Shown piece after piece: positions 1 through 8,982 of a DNA stretch of 39,652 bases. The notes under the pieces were generated by a model that saw only the letters and a list, made by a program, of their open reading frames with translations, searched no databases and was not told where the DNA came from. This DNA comes from JBHHYN01 sp046757565 (lineage in GTDB: Bacteria; Pseudomonadota; Gammaproteobacteria; Eutrophobiales; Eutrophobiaceae). A program made the translations under genes and the position numbers. How positions within the stretch are numbered: position 1 is the stretch's first letter; every line of letters starts with the position of its first letter. The stretch spans positions 1 to 39,652 of the forward strand of contig JBHHYN010000013.1 in assembly GCA_046757565.1 (NCBI GenBank), in the 5' to 3' direction.

Positions 1-196
1 CGAGGAAGCCAAAGCCGAGCTACGGCTATGATTGCGGTCGCGAGCACGCTCAAAATCCATCAGTCCGGCGTAATCATCTCGCCAACTCATGCAATATGCA
101 GGCTAGGCATCTGGAACAGATCAGGTAACAACCCACTGGCCTTCTCTATGCCCCCCGTAAACAGGATGAACGGATGACAACCATGCCTCCTGTCTC

Positions 197-1492
197 ATGG
201 CCCGCCCTGCCGACATGACCGATACCCGATCCCCCGGCCAGTTCCTCAAGGCATTCGGACCCGGACTCTTGCTCGCGGCCGTTGCTGTGGGCGTATCCCA
301 CCTGGTACAGTCGACACGCGCCGGGGCGATGTACGGGCTAGCCATGCTGGTATTCATCGTGCTGGCCATCGCCATGAAATATCCTGCCTACCGTTTCGCC
401 CCCCTGTACACGGCAGCCACCGGCGCCACCATGGTTGAGGGGTTCAGGCGCCAGGGACTGTGGGCGCTTGTCCTCTTCGGACTGATGATTTTCCTGCACG
501 TCTTCGTCGGCATCGCGGCGGTAACGCTGGTCACTGCCGGTCTCGCCAAAACCACCCTGCATCTGGGCGCCGGTCCTGTCGCCATAGCGGCCGGCATACT
601 GCTGGTTACCGCAACCCTGCTGATCATCGGCCACTATCATTGGCTCGATCTGTTTATGAAACTGTTAATGGTCGTCCTGACGTTATCGACCGTTGCGGCA
701 ACAGCCCTGGTGGTCCCGCTGATCGACTGGCCGCATGCCGGGCCCCTGTGGCCGCGGCATTTCGACCGGTCCACAATCATGTTTACTGCCGCCCTGATTG
801 GCTGGATGCCCGCGCCCCTCGAGGCCGCCGTGATTCACACCATGTGGTCACAGGCAAAGGTGCGCGATACAGGCTATCAGCCGAGCGTCAGGGAGGCCGC
901 TATCGATTTTCATATCGGTTATTTCTCCACCCTGTTGCTGGCCATCTGTTTTCTGTTGCTCGGTACCGGAGTCATGCACGGCTCCGGCGCTGTCTTTGCA
1001 GAGAGTCCGGCCGGATTCGCGGCGCAGGTGATCGATCTCTACGGGCAGACGCTGGGTCCCTGGAGCCGCCCGTTGATTGGCTCGGCGGCGTTCGCGGTGA
1101 TGTTCTCCACCATTATCGCCGCTCTGGACGGGTTTGCGAGGATATTCACCACCATGATAGTGAGCTTGCGGCGGCCCGGGGAACCTGACCGGGGAAACGA
1201 GATGCATTCGCGGAATAGTCTCTATGTCGGTTCCATGCTGGTGATCGGCGCCGGGGCCCTGTCCATACTCATGTTTTTTCTGACCTCATTCAAGACCCTC
1301 ATCGATATCGCCACGACGATCTCCTTTCTGACGACACCGGTGCTGGCGCTTCTGATCCACCGCGCCATGATGAGCGGCTATGTCCCCGCCGGGATGCGGC
1401 CGGGCCGGGGCATGTGGTCCTACAGTATCCTGTGCATTGCGCTGATGACCACCTTCGCCGTGGGATACATTATTCTGTTAATCAACCGGTGA
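197..1492 (+). CDS. Nramp-family membrane transporter lacking the canonical metal motifs
   Basis: A 431-residue, very hydrophobic protein with about 11 membrane segments and the Nramp N-terminal pattern GPGLLLAA...AGAMYG. Nramp proteins import divalent metals with protons, using a DPGN motif in the first membrane helix and an MPH/MPxN motif in the sixth. Aligned by eye, the DPGN position reads GVSH here and the helix-6 motif reads MPAP, so the Asp and Asn ligands are missing while the Met is kept. Family membership is well supported, but Mn/Fe transport is not; a divergent substrate is likely. The gene stands alone ahead of a sensor kinase. No clear Shine-Dalgarno sequence precedes the first ATG, and an in-frame ATG at 215 (MTDTRSPGQ) fits the family N-terminus equally well. 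Confidence 0.8.
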   Translation: MARPADMTDTRSPGQFLKAFGPGLLLAAVAVGVSHLVQSTRAGAMYGLAMLVFIVLAIAMKYPAYRFAPLYTAATGATMVEGFRRQGLWALVLFGLMIFLHVFVGIAAVTLVTAGLAKTTLHLGAGPVAIAAGILLVTATLLIIGHYHWLDLFMKLLMVVLTLSTVAATALVVPLIDWPHAGPLWPRHFDRSTIMFTAALIGWMPAPLEAAVIHTMWSQAKVRDTGYQPSVREAAIDFHIGYFSTLLLAICFLLLGTGVMHGSGAVFAESPAGFAAQVIDLYGQTLGPWSRPLIGSAAFAVMFSTIIAALDGFARIFTTMIVSLRRPGEPDRGNEMHSRNSLYVGSMLVIGAGALSILMFFLTSFKTLIDIATTISFLTTPVLALLIHRAMMSGYVPAGMRPGRGMWSYSILCIALMTTFAVGYIILLINR

Positions 1493-1770
1493 CGATGGCT
1501 TTTTCTCCCGGATTCGTGGATCCATCGGCCGTCCCCGTCATGGGTGAGCGTCGTGGTCCCGTGGTGCTACTTTTTTGCTGGCCGATGCAACCATAACTCA
1601 TCGATGCGCTACTTTTCCCGGCGGTGGATAATGATACATTTTCGAGACATTATGCCAGGGTGATCGGCCTATACTCTACGGGACAAATGCCGATAACACT
1701 AATCAGCTTCAAGCATTTCATAAACACCACCCATACCGGTTAGAAACGCCCGATGAAAGGAGATCCATTG

Positions 1771-4700
1771 ATGAAGACGGAGGCCCCAGTGCCCGCCGAT
1801 GCAAGGCAGATGCATCTGCTGGCGGATCTGTGTCCGGATCTGCTCTGTATCATGCAGCCGGACGGTCGACTCGATTATGTGAATCAGGCCTTTCTGGACA
1901 CGCTGGGGTACGATGGTAGCGACATCCCGTCCCTGTCCCTGTTGAGCCTAGCCCATGTCGATTGCCGTGAATCCATGCAGACGGCGTTGGAGCAGGCGCG
2001 GGACGGTGACGGCATCAGCACCCCGGCGTTTCGTTGCCGCTGCCGGGACGGTTCGTTCCGCCGGCTTGAGTGGTTGGCTCTCGATGGGGACGGCAGCGGA
2101 CGGCTCTACGGCGTAGCGCGGGATATCACGGTCCAGCAGTCCGGCCTCGAACGCAAGGCCTCGAGGCACAAGGGGGCTATGAACCAGGCGGAGGAGCTGC
2201 GTTTCGTGGTCGAAAATGCCATTGATGCCGTCTATTGCACGGACAAGGAGGCTAATATCCTCTATGTCAACGAAAGCGCCTGCCGGGTCCTGGGTTACAG
2301 TTACGAGGAGTTGACCGCACTCAGCATCTTCGATATCGATTGGGATTACCCCCGAGAACGCTGGCTCCTGGACTGGGAGCAGGCCCGCAAGGGCCGGCGT
2401 GAGACCTTCGAGACCGTCCACCGGAGAAAAGACGGAAGCGCTGTGCCCGTCGAGATCAACATCCGCGTGATGGAGTTCCAGGGGTCCGAAATGGCCGCCT
2501 CCTTCGTCCGCGATATCAGCGAACGCAAACAGGTTATGGAGGCGCTGTACCAGAGCGAGGCCCGCTTCAGGGGCCTGTTCGAGGGCTCGGCCGTCGGCAT
2601 GGTGGTGCTCTCCCCCGACAACCGGGTGGTGATGTGCAACCCCTCCTTCTGCCGGATACTCGGCTACACCCTGGAGGAACTGACCGGCAGGGGCTCGATG
2701 AGCTTTACCCATCCGGACGACGTCGGTATCCAGGCGGAATTGACCCGCCAGCTCATCTCAGGCGAACTGGGGCACTATAACATCGAGAAGCGTTATCTCA
2801 CCAGGGATGGCCGCACCGTCTGGGGCAACACCACAGTCTCCATCATTCGTGACGAAACGGACAATGTGCAGCACTTTATCGCCCAGGTGCAGGACATCAC
2901 CGGGGCCAGGCAGGCAGCGCGGCAGACAGAGGAGTTGCGTTTCACTATCGATAATGCCGTCGATTCCGTATTTCTCTACAATAAAAAGGGCGAGATCTAC
3001 TATGTGAATGAGAGCGCCTGCCGCAGGCTTGGCTATGGGTTTGATGAGTTGACGTCGATGACCATCTTCGATCTCGATCCGGATTTCTCCAGGGAGGTGT
3101 GGCCTGCCGGCTGGGAATGGGGCAAGCGGGGCGAACTGCAGATCTTCGAGACAACGCACACAAGAAAGGACGGCAGCCGCTTCCCGGTAGAGATTACCTT
3201 CCGTGTCACGGAATTTGAGGGCACGGAATATGCCGCCGCGTTCGCACGCGATATCAGCGAACGCAAGGAGGTAGAGCGACACCTGTTGTTCCTGCAGTAT
3301 GCGCTCGACAACGCCGGCGACAGCGTCCTCATGATGAATCGGGAGGGGGATATCCTGTATGCCAATGACACCGCCAGCAGGAACGAGGGATACTCCAAGG
3401 AAGAGCTGTCAGCAATGAAGATACATGATCTGGATCCGCGCCTGCGTACGGGCGAGTTAGATTGGGACCAGGTTTGGCAGGGTATCTCGGATGGCGCTGC
3501 CCATACCTTCGAGGTACTGCATGAACGCAGCGACGGCAGCACCTATCCCATCGAGATCACGACGCGGATGACGGAATTTGCGGGAGAAGCGTTCGCCTGC
3601 AGTTTTGAACGCGATATCAGCGCGCGCAAACAGGCCGAGCAGGCGCTGAAAGATTCCGAGGCGGCCCTGCAGCTAGCCTTGCTGCGCCTCACCTACCTGG
3701 TGGAGAACTCCCCGCTGGCCGTGATCGAGCTGGACCAGGCCATGCAGATCAGGCGCTGGACGTCCAGGGCGGAGGCGATGTTCGGCTGGAGCGCGGATGA
3801 GATGATCGGGCAGACATTCACCAGCTCCCATATCGTATTCAAGGACGATATCGCAACCGCTGAATCCAGGATAGAGCAGATCCGTAACAACGAGCTATCC
3901 AGTTATGTGGATCAATACCGCAACTGCACAAAAAACGGTGATGTGATTAATTGTGAGTGGTATGTCTCCACCCTGCGCGGCAATGATAACGAGATTCTAT
4001 CGGTACTCGCCCTGGTGCACGATATCACGAAACAGATCCGGGCCCAGGAGAAGCTGCAAACCTATCAGGAGCACCTCGAGGAACTCGTCAGTAGCCGCAC
4101 CGAGGAGCTGGAGGCGGCACAGGAGGAGCTGATCCGGAAAGAACGGCTTGCGGTCCTGGGTCAACTGACCGGTGTCGTCAGTCACGAATTGCGTAATCCG
4201 TTAGCATCGATACGCACCTCATTTTATCTTGTCAGTAAAAATCTCAACGGTGATCCCGCCATGCAGCAGCGGGCCTTAGAACGTATCGAACGCAACATTG
4301 AGCGCTGTGACAGCATCATCGACGAACTGCTCGATTATACGCACGTCCGCCCGCTGGAACTTATTCCTTTGGATTTCGATGCCTGGCTGGCTGCGGAGAT
4401 CGCCGAGTACCCGATCCCGGACGGGATAGCGGTCGAGTCCAGGCTGGTCGCCGGGGCGCAGGTCGCTATCGAGCCGGAGCGCCTCAGGCGTTGTCTGATT
4501 AATCTCTTCTCGAACGCCTGCGAAGCGATGCTGGGGCAGCCGGAGGACAAACCCGGGTGCCTGCGCATCGAAACGGATGTGGCGGCGGCAGGAGTCGAGG
4601 TCATTGTCGAAGACAACGGCCCTGGAATTCCGGATGAACTGTTGCAGAAGATATTCGAGCCGTTGTTCAGCACCAAGGGGTTTGGCGTGGGCCTGGGTCT

Positions 4701-4803
4701 CGCCATCGTCGAGCAGATCGTCAAGCAGCATCACGGCACGATACAATTCAGTTCCCGGGTGGGGAAAGGGACGCGGGTGTCGTTGTGGCTGCCGGTGAGT
4801 TAA
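1771..4803 (+). CDS. Multi-PAS soluble sensor histidine kinase (orphan)
   Basis: About 1010 residues with no signal peptide or membrane segment, so a cytoplasmic sensor. Six PAS domains run roughly over residues 12-128, 135-250, 260-385, 388-505, 510-630 and 645-765. Several end in the PAC-like DISERK or DISARK motif. A coiled coil (about 765-800) leads to a HisKA domain with SHELRNPLASIR, where phospho-acceptor His is about residue 805. The HATPase_c domain follows, with NLFSNACEAM (N box), EDNGPGIP (G1) and GFGVGLGLAIV (G2). The ATG at 1771 is preceded by AAAGGAG at 8 bases and is preferred to the ATG at 1753, which lies ahead of that site. No response regulator is adjacent, so its partner is elsewhere. 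PAS 2, 4 and 5 resemble one another strongly, suggesting internal duplication. The 278 bases upstream show nothing I can name. Confidence 0.92.
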   Translation: MKTEAPVPADARQMHLLADLCPDLLCIMQPDGRLDYVNQAFLDTLGYDGSDIPSLSLLSLAHVDCRESMQTALEQARDGDGISTPAFRCRCRDGSFRRLEWLALDGDGSGRLYGVARDITVQQSGLERKASRHKGAMNQAEELRFVVENAIDAVYCTDKEANILYVNESACRVLGYSYEELTALSIFDIDWDYPRERWLLDWEQARKGRRETFETVHRRKDGSAVPVEINIRVMEFQGSEMAASFVRDISERKQVMEALYQSEARFRGLFEGSAVGMVVLSPDNRVVMCNPSFCRILGYTLEELTGRGSMSFTHPDDVGIQAELTRQLISGELGHYNIEKRYLTRDGRTVWGNTTVSIIRDETDNVQHFIAQVQDITGARQAARQTEELRFTIDNAVDSVFLYNKKGEIYYVNESACRRLGYGFDELTSMTIFDLDPDFSREVWPAGWEWGKRGELQIFETTHTRKDGSRFPVEITFRVTEFEGTEYAAAFARDISERKEVERHLLFLQYALDNAGDSVLMMNREGDILYANDTASRNEGYSKEELSAMKIHDLDPRLRTGELDWDQVWQGISDGAAHTFEVLHERSDGSTYPIEITTRMTEFAGEAFACSFERDISARKQAEQALKDSEAALQLALLRLTYLVENSPLAVIELDQAMQIRRWTSRAEAMFGWSADEMIGQTFTSSHIVFKDDIATAESRIEQIRNNELSSYVDQYRNCTKNGDVINCEWYVSTLRGNDNEILSVLALVHDITKQIRAQEKLQTYQEHLEELVSSRTEELEAAQEELIRKERLAVLGQLTGVVSHELRNPLASIRTSFYLVSKNLNGDPAMQQRALERIERNIERCDSIIDELLDYTHVRPLELIPLDFDAWLAAEIAEYPIPDGIAVESRLVAGAQVAIEPERLRRCLINLFSNACEAMLGQPEDKPGCLRIETDVAAAGVEVIVEDNGPGIPDELLQKIFEPLFSTKGFGVGLGLAIVEQIVKQHHGTIQFSSRVGKGTRVSLWLPVS

Positions 4804-4822
4804 CTATAGGTGAGGACGCGGT

Positions 4823-5698
4823 TCAATCGTTAAAGCCATACAGGCGTGCCGGGTTCTCCACCAGGATCTGCCGTTGCAGGGCCTCATCGGGGGCAAACAG
4901 CGGGATCAGATCGACCAGGTCGCCGTCGTTGGGCATATGTTTTTTAATGTTGGGATGGGGCCAGTCCGTGCCCCAGAGGACTCTGTCGGGCGCTGCCTCG
5001 ATCAGCGCCCGGGCAAAGGGCGCCGCATCGGTGAAGGGCGGACCTGCCGAGGAGATCCGCTCCGCCCCGCAGATCTTTACCCAGCAGTTTTCCAGTTCTG
5101 CCAGCTGTAACAGACGTTGAAACGGTTCCTGTTCCAGGCCGGCCGCTGCCGGCACCCGGCCCATGTGGTCGATAACGAAGGGTACGGGAAGTCCCGACAG
5201 CATCTCTTTGAATTCAATGATATCGGCGGCATCGAAATGCAGGACGACATGCCAGCCGAAGGCTTTAATCCTGCCCAGTATCCGGTGAAACACAGCCAGG
5301 TCCGGCATGCCGCCCAGGTGACGGACAAAGTTGAAACGCACGCCGCGGATCCCTCTTGCATGCAGGGTCTGTAAATCCCGTTCGGAAAATCTGTCATCGA
5401 CGTTGGCAACGCCACGGTAACGTCCGCCGCTTTGCGCGATGGCGTCGAGAATGACGCGATTGTCCGTGCCGTGACAACTGGCATTCACGAGCACGGCCCG
5501 CTCCAGACCCAGGGTGTTTTGTAATACTTTGAAGCGTTCCAGGGGTGCATCCGGCGGTGTATAGGAACGGTCCGGGGCATACGGGTAGGTAGCGCCCGGC
5601 CCGAAAATGTGACAGTGGGCATCGCATGCTCCGGCGGGCGCCTGGTATTGCGGCATGCGGGTATGCGGATCCGGCGCCATACAGACAGGTATCGTCAT
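4823..5698 (-). CDS. ligI: 2-pyrone-4,6-dicarboxylate lactonase (LigI)
   Basis: A 291-residue amidohydrolase-superfamily protein. LigI hydrolyses 2-pyrone-4,6-dicarboxylate to 4-oxalomesaconate, the third step of PCA 4,5-cleavage. The diagnostic LigI words are present: DAHCHIFGP (His28 and His30), ASCHGTDN (72-79), RGVRFNF (118-124), DHMGR (His178) and WGTDWPHPN (Asp245). LigI is known to work without a bound metal, using these residues for water activation. It is the last gene of the minus-strand operon, 48 bases after ligB1, and converges with the kinase gene, whose stop is 19 bases away. No terminator is evident between them. The ribosome-binding site is weak, and the start could be slightly internal (Met7 or Met15). 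Confidence 0.93.
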   Translation of the reverse strand: MTIPVCMAPDPHTRMPQYQAPAGACDAHCHIFGPGATYPYAPDRSYTPPDAPLERFKVLQNTLGLERAVLVNASCHGTDNRVILDAIAQSGGRYRGVANVDDRFSERDLQTLHARGIRGVRFNFVRHLGGMPDLAVFHRILGRIKAFGWHVVLHFDAADIIEFKEMLSGLPVPFVIDHMGRVPAAAGLEQEPFQRLLQLAELENCWVKICGAERISSAGPPFTDAAPFARALIEAAPDRVLWGTDWPHPNIKKHMPNDGDLVDLIPLFAPDEALQRQILVENPARLYGFND

Positions 5699-5746
5699 TC
5701 AATCAAGCCCGGAACAGTCAGCGCAAGCGTGTCGTTTCAGTTGCAG

Positions 5747-6589
5747 TCAGGCAGCATTTTCGAGGACGAGTATGCCCGCGGCCGTATTGGATACGGGAAC
5801 GTGATAGTGGCGATGGACGGTCGCGACCTTGTCGGACAGGGCGCCACGCATGACCAGCCACATAATCAATTCTATCCCCTCCGTGCCGGAGTATTCCATG
5901 TAATCCGAATGCGAATAGCGGGTCAGCGCCAGTGGATCGCTGATCAGTTTCTCCATGAACATGCGATCGAACTCCTTATTGATGAACCCCGCTCTCTCCC
6001 CCTGTAGCTGATGGGACATCCCTCCCGTGCCGAACACCACGACCTTCAGCTCCTCCGGGTAGGACGCAATGGCCTTGCCCAGGGCCTTGCCGAGTTTGTA
6101 GCATCTGGCCGCGGTCGGTAACGGGTGTTGCACCACATTCACCGCAAGAGGTATGGCCTTGACCGGCCATTCCGGCTTGTCTCCCCACATCAGCGACATG
6201 GGGACGATAAAGCCGTGATCCACCAGCATCTCCTGGCACATGGTGATGTCGAACTCATCCGCGACCAGCGATTCGATCACATGCCAGGAAAATTCCGGAT
6301 CGCCGGGGAATGATCGCAGGGTGGCCAGCCCCCAGCCTTCATCGGCATTTTGATATTCAGCAGCTGCGCCGATGGCGAACGTCGGCAGTGTGTCCAGAAA
6401 GAAATTTAACCCATGGTCGTTATAGACGACTACCGCTATATCCGGTTGCACCCGATCCAGCCATTCCCGCACCTTCACATAGCCATCGAAGAACGGTTTC
6501 CAGTAGGGTTCGTTCTGCAGTCCCCTGGTGATGGCGTTGCCGATCGCCGGGATGTGGGAGGTGGTGACGCCACCGACAAGTTTAGCCAT
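5747..6589 (-). CDS. ligB: Protocatechuate 4,5-dioxygenase beta (catalytic) subunit, copy 1
   Basis: A 280-residue class III extradiol dioxygenase. LigB holds the non-haem Fe(II) and, with LigA, opens protocatechuate between carbons 4 and 5. Visible ligands match LigB: His12 in TSHIPAIG, His59 in YNDHG and Glu240 in GIELIMW. Acid-base and substrate residues include His193 in GTGGMSHQL and His125 in VDHG. Its ATG overlaps the ligA1 stop by one base (TAATG), so the subunits are translationally coupled. It is roughly 70% identical by eye to ligB2 in the same operon. Known paralogues also include gallate and 3-O-methylgallate dioxygenases, so the exact substrate of each copy is open. Confidence 0.93.
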   Translation of the reverse strand: MAKLVGGVTTSHIPAIGNAITRGLQNEPYWKPFFDGYVKVREWLDRVQPDIAVVVYNDHGLNFFLDTLPTFAIGAAAEYQNADEGWGLATLRSFPGDPEFSWHVIESLVADEFDITMCQEMLVDHGFIVPMSLMWGDKPEWPVKAIPLAVNVVQHPLPTAARCYKLGKALGKAIASYPEELKVVVFGTGGMSHQLQGERAGFINKEFDRMFMEKLISDPLALTRYSHSDYMEYSGTEGIELIMWLVMRGALSDKVATVHRHYHVPVSNTAAGILVLENAA

Positions 6590-6951
6590 TATAGATCCGC
6601 TCCTTCCGCGAGCAGCTTCGCCTTGAATTCATCGACGCTCATCCCCGTCATCTGGGCGCTGGCGTCCTGCACGTTATAGTTGTTTACCGTGGCGAGTTTA
6701 AACAGATAATAGATGTTCCCCCCCAACTGCAGCATGTGTAACCAGTCACGCTTCTTGACCGTCTCACGCTGCTCATCCGTCAGGCCGTATTTGTTGCAGT
6801 AGGCGTCTTCGTCGTCGGCGAACGCCTGGCGGTTTTCGGCGCTGTTAAACGACATGCACATCTTGTTGAGGGCGTAACCCATCACCGCCTTCTGCCCGTC
6901 GAAGACATAAGTCCCCGGTATCTTGTCGTAGTCATGTCGAGACCAAACCAT
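6589..6951 (-). CDS. ligA: Protocatechuate 4,5-dioxygenase alpha subunit, copy 1
   Basis: A 120-residue small all-helical subunit that caps the LigB active site. Family signatures are DKIPGTYVFDGQKAVMGYALN, in which the IPGT word is diagnostic, followed by LGGNIYYLFKL and QMTGMSVDEF. The start at 6951 (MVWSRHDYD) places IPGT about ten residues in, as in known LigA proteins, and has an AGAGGAGAG site about nine bases upstream. A longer in-frame start at 7047 (MQQVARF) also has a strong AGGAGG site at nine bases and would add 32 residues with no LigA similarity. The gene follows the DUF1932 gene and is coupled to ligB1. Confidence 0.92.
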   Translation of the reverse strand: MVWSRHDYDKIPGTYVFDGQKAVMGYALNKMCMSFNSAENRQAFADDEDAYCNKYGLTDEQRETVKKRDWLHMLQLGGNIYYLFKLATVNNYNVQDASAQMTGMSVDEFKAKLLAEGADL

Positions 6952-7088
6952 AGCGCCGTGCTCTCCTCTGTTCGTGGGTGAATTGATACTCTCTGGAACA
7001 GAACCCGGTAGTTCGGTTATTTTAGCAAAACGAGCAACCTGTTGCATGTTTGTTGGCCTCCTGTTGAGGACAGCAAATCCATTTCAAG

Positions 7089-7985
7089 TCACTGTTTTAT
7101 CCGGGCAAGGACCGTCTCGGCCAGGGCAAGGTAGTTATCGGGGAGGCCATAGGGAAATACCCTGCCGAGGTCCATATCGGCCAGCCACTGCAGCCGTTCT
7201 GCGCTGGCGGCAGCCATGCTGCTGCCCAGGCCCATGTCGTTCAGGGTGACAGCCACATCACGCATCTCCGCAGCCTGACGCCGGCCATGGGTGATCGCCC
7301 GTTCCAACATGTATCCGGCAAGTTTCTCCCACTCCATTCCCGGGAAGCTGCTGTCCAGCGATATTAATAGGTGACGGTCGACGCCCGCGGCCACGCCTGC
7401 CAGCATGCATTCGATCACCAGGCCCTCCAGACCCTTGACCATGACGCTGCGCACCATCTTCACCGTTGAGGCATAGCCGACCTCATCCGATACGACCTCG
7501 AAATTCATATCCAGGCGCCTGAACAATGATTCAATGCGGCGCGCTCCCGGTCCGCCGATAAGCAGCGGCGTGCGGTGGCGTCCGGATTGCACCGGCGCCA
7601 TGACGGCAACATCGACATAAGCAGCGCCTTGAGAAGCGATCATCCGGGCTGCTTTGCACTTGCGATCGGGTGCCGCGGAGTTGATATCCACATAAAGCTG
7701 CCGGGACGTCAGGGCGGGCAGTACTGAGGCGGCGGCATCCAGCACGGCATCGGCAGTGACCGCTGAAATAATCACATCGGCTTGTGATACAGCATCGGTG
7801 GCGGAGCTTGCGGAGTGGACACCGGTCCGGCGGTAGTCCTCCTGCTTGGCATGCCGTGTCGACGCCTGATCGGTCTTGATGTCGTAGGCGCAGATTTCCA
7901 ACTCCACTTCGCTTTTCCAGCCCGCGGTAAAGGCCTGTGCGGCCTCTCCAAAGCCGATAAATGCGAGACGTTGTTCAATGCGCAT
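7089..7985 (-). CDS. NAD(P)-dependent oxidoreductase, beta-hydroxyacid dehydrogenase-like with DUF1932 C-terminus
   Basis: A 298-residue protein. The N-terminus has a Rossmann nucleotide-binding fold (RLAFIGFGEAAQAF) of the 6-phosphogluconate/3-hydroxyisobutyrate dehydrogenase class. A central DINSAAPDRK segment takes the place of the usual dehydrogenase DxSxxxP motif, and KMVRSVMVKGLE matches the catalytic-lysine helix region. The C-terminal helical part resembles DUF1932. The chosen ATG at 7985 has AGGAGT at nine bases; the open frame extends to 8039 without such a site. It lies between the two ligAB pairs in one transcription unit, so it probably reduces or oxidises an intermediate of aromatic ring-cleavage. 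No substrate can be assigned from sequence alone. Confidence 0.8.
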   Translation of the reverse strand: MRIEQRLAFIGFGEAAQAFTAGWKSEVELEICAYDIKTDQASTRHAKQEDYRRTGVHSASSATDAVSQADVIISAVTADAVLDAAASVLPALTSRQLYVDINSAAPDRKCKAARMIASQGAAYVDVAVMAPVQSGRHRTPLLIGGPGARRIESLFRRLDMNFEVVSDEVGYASTVKMVRSVMVKGLEGLVIECMLAGVAAGVDRHLLISLDSSFPGMEWEKLAGYMLERAITHGRRQAAEMRDVAVTLNDMGLGSSMAAASAERLQWLADMDLGRVFPYGLPDNYLALAETVLARIKQ

Positions 7986-8135
7986 CGGAGTGTCACTCCT
8001 GTTCAGTGAGTTCCCGGATGATATCAGGCCGGTGGCCAATGCTGGACAACCGGCATGTAGCGAAGGATTAAGGTCCCCGCCACGAATTATGAGAATGGAT
8101 ACTGAAGGGCGGTGGCCACACCGTCAAGAGATGAT

Positions 8136-8978
8136 TCAAGCGGCGTTTTCCAGCAGCAGCAGGCCCGCAGCGGTATTGGAGATGGGAATATGGTAATTGC
8201 TGTGTATCTTGGATACCCGGCCGTTTAAGGCGCCGCGCATGAGCAGCCACTGGATAAATTCGGCCCCCTGCGCCCCGGCCTGCTCCACCAGTTCCGGGAT
8301 GGAATAACGGGTCAAGGACTCGGGCTCATGCGCGATCTTCTCCATGCACATAAGATCGAACTGCTTGTTAATAAAGCCCGCCCGTTTGCCGTCAAGTTGA
8401 TGGGACAGGCCCCCCGTGCCGATGACCACGACCTTCAGTTCCTCATCATAGGATGTTATCGCTTTGCCGAGTGCCTTGCCGAATCGATAACAACGGGACG
8501 GAGAGGGCAGGGGGTGTTGCACCGTATTCACCTCAACAGGGATGGTCTTCACCGTTTCCCTCGGCTGGTCCGGCCACAGCAGCGACATGGGGACGGTGAA
8601 ACCGTGATCGACCTCCATTTCCTGGCATATGGCGATATCGAACTCGTCCGCAACCAGCGCTTCGATCAGGTGCCATGAGAATTCCGGATCGCCGGGATAG
8701 GGGGCGAGTGTTTTCAGTCCCCAGCCTTCATCGGCGTTTTCATATTCGGCCGCCGCGCCAACCGCAAAGGTCGGGATCTTATCAAGAAAGAAGTTGAGTC
8801 CATGGTCGTTGTAGACGACTACGGCCACATCCGGTTGCACCCGCGCCAGCCAGTCGTGCACCGGTGGATAGCCATCGAAGAACGGTTTCCAGTAGGGTTC
8901 TTCCTGTAACCCCTGGGCAATGGCGTTACCGATTGCGGGGATGTGTGAGGTGCAGATACCGCCAACAATCCTGGCCAT
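8136..8978 (-). CDS. ligB: Protocatechuate 4,5-dioxygenase-type beta subunit, copy 2
   Basis: A second 280-residue LigB-type extradiol dioxygenase, the same length as copy 1. The Fe(II) ligands and catalytic residues are conserved: His12 in CTSHIPAIG, the His of YNDHGLNFF, the His of VDHGF, the His of GTGGLSHQL, and a Glu in GAEFIQW at the position of LigB Glu242. Substitutions concentrate around 137-145 and 215-240, where copy 1 reads WGDKPEW and copy 2 reads WPDQPRE. The ATG lies four bases after the ligA2 stop, so the pair is coupled. An open frame extends 48 bases upstream inside ligA2, but alignment to copy 1 fixes the start at MARIVGG. The product may cleave PCA or a related catechol such as gallate; I cannot decide which. 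Confidence 0.92.
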   Translation of the reverse strand: MARIVGGICTSHIPAIGNAIAQGLQEEPYWKPFFDGYPPVHDWLARVQPDVAVVVYNDHGLNFFLDKIPTFAVGAAAEYENADEGWGLKTLAPYPGDPEFSWHLIEALVADEFDIAICQEMEVDHGFTVPMSLLWPDQPRETVKTIPVEVNTVQHPLPSPSRCYRFGKALGKAITSYDEELKVVVIGTGGLSHQLDGKRAGFINKQFDLMCMEKIAHEPESLTRYSIPELVEQAGAQGAEFIQWLLMRGALNGRVSKIHSNYHIPISNTAAGLLLLENAA

Positions 8979-8982
8979 CTCT

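Noticed and set aside
1..130. Possible gene ends at the left border (a plus-strand frame ending at 31, another ending at 129, and a minus-strand frame starting at 90).
   Set aside because: All are very short within the window, have no ribosome site or recognisable motif, and conflict with one another.
460..1188. A 242-residue open frame inside the Nramp gene.
   Set aside because: Arg- and His-rich translation typical of a shadow frame; the overlapping Nramp frame has clear family motifs.
1948..2712. A 254-residue minus-strand open frame inside the PAS kinase gene.
   Set aside because: No motif, and it lies wholly under PAS domains with strong similarity; a shadow of a GC-rich gene.
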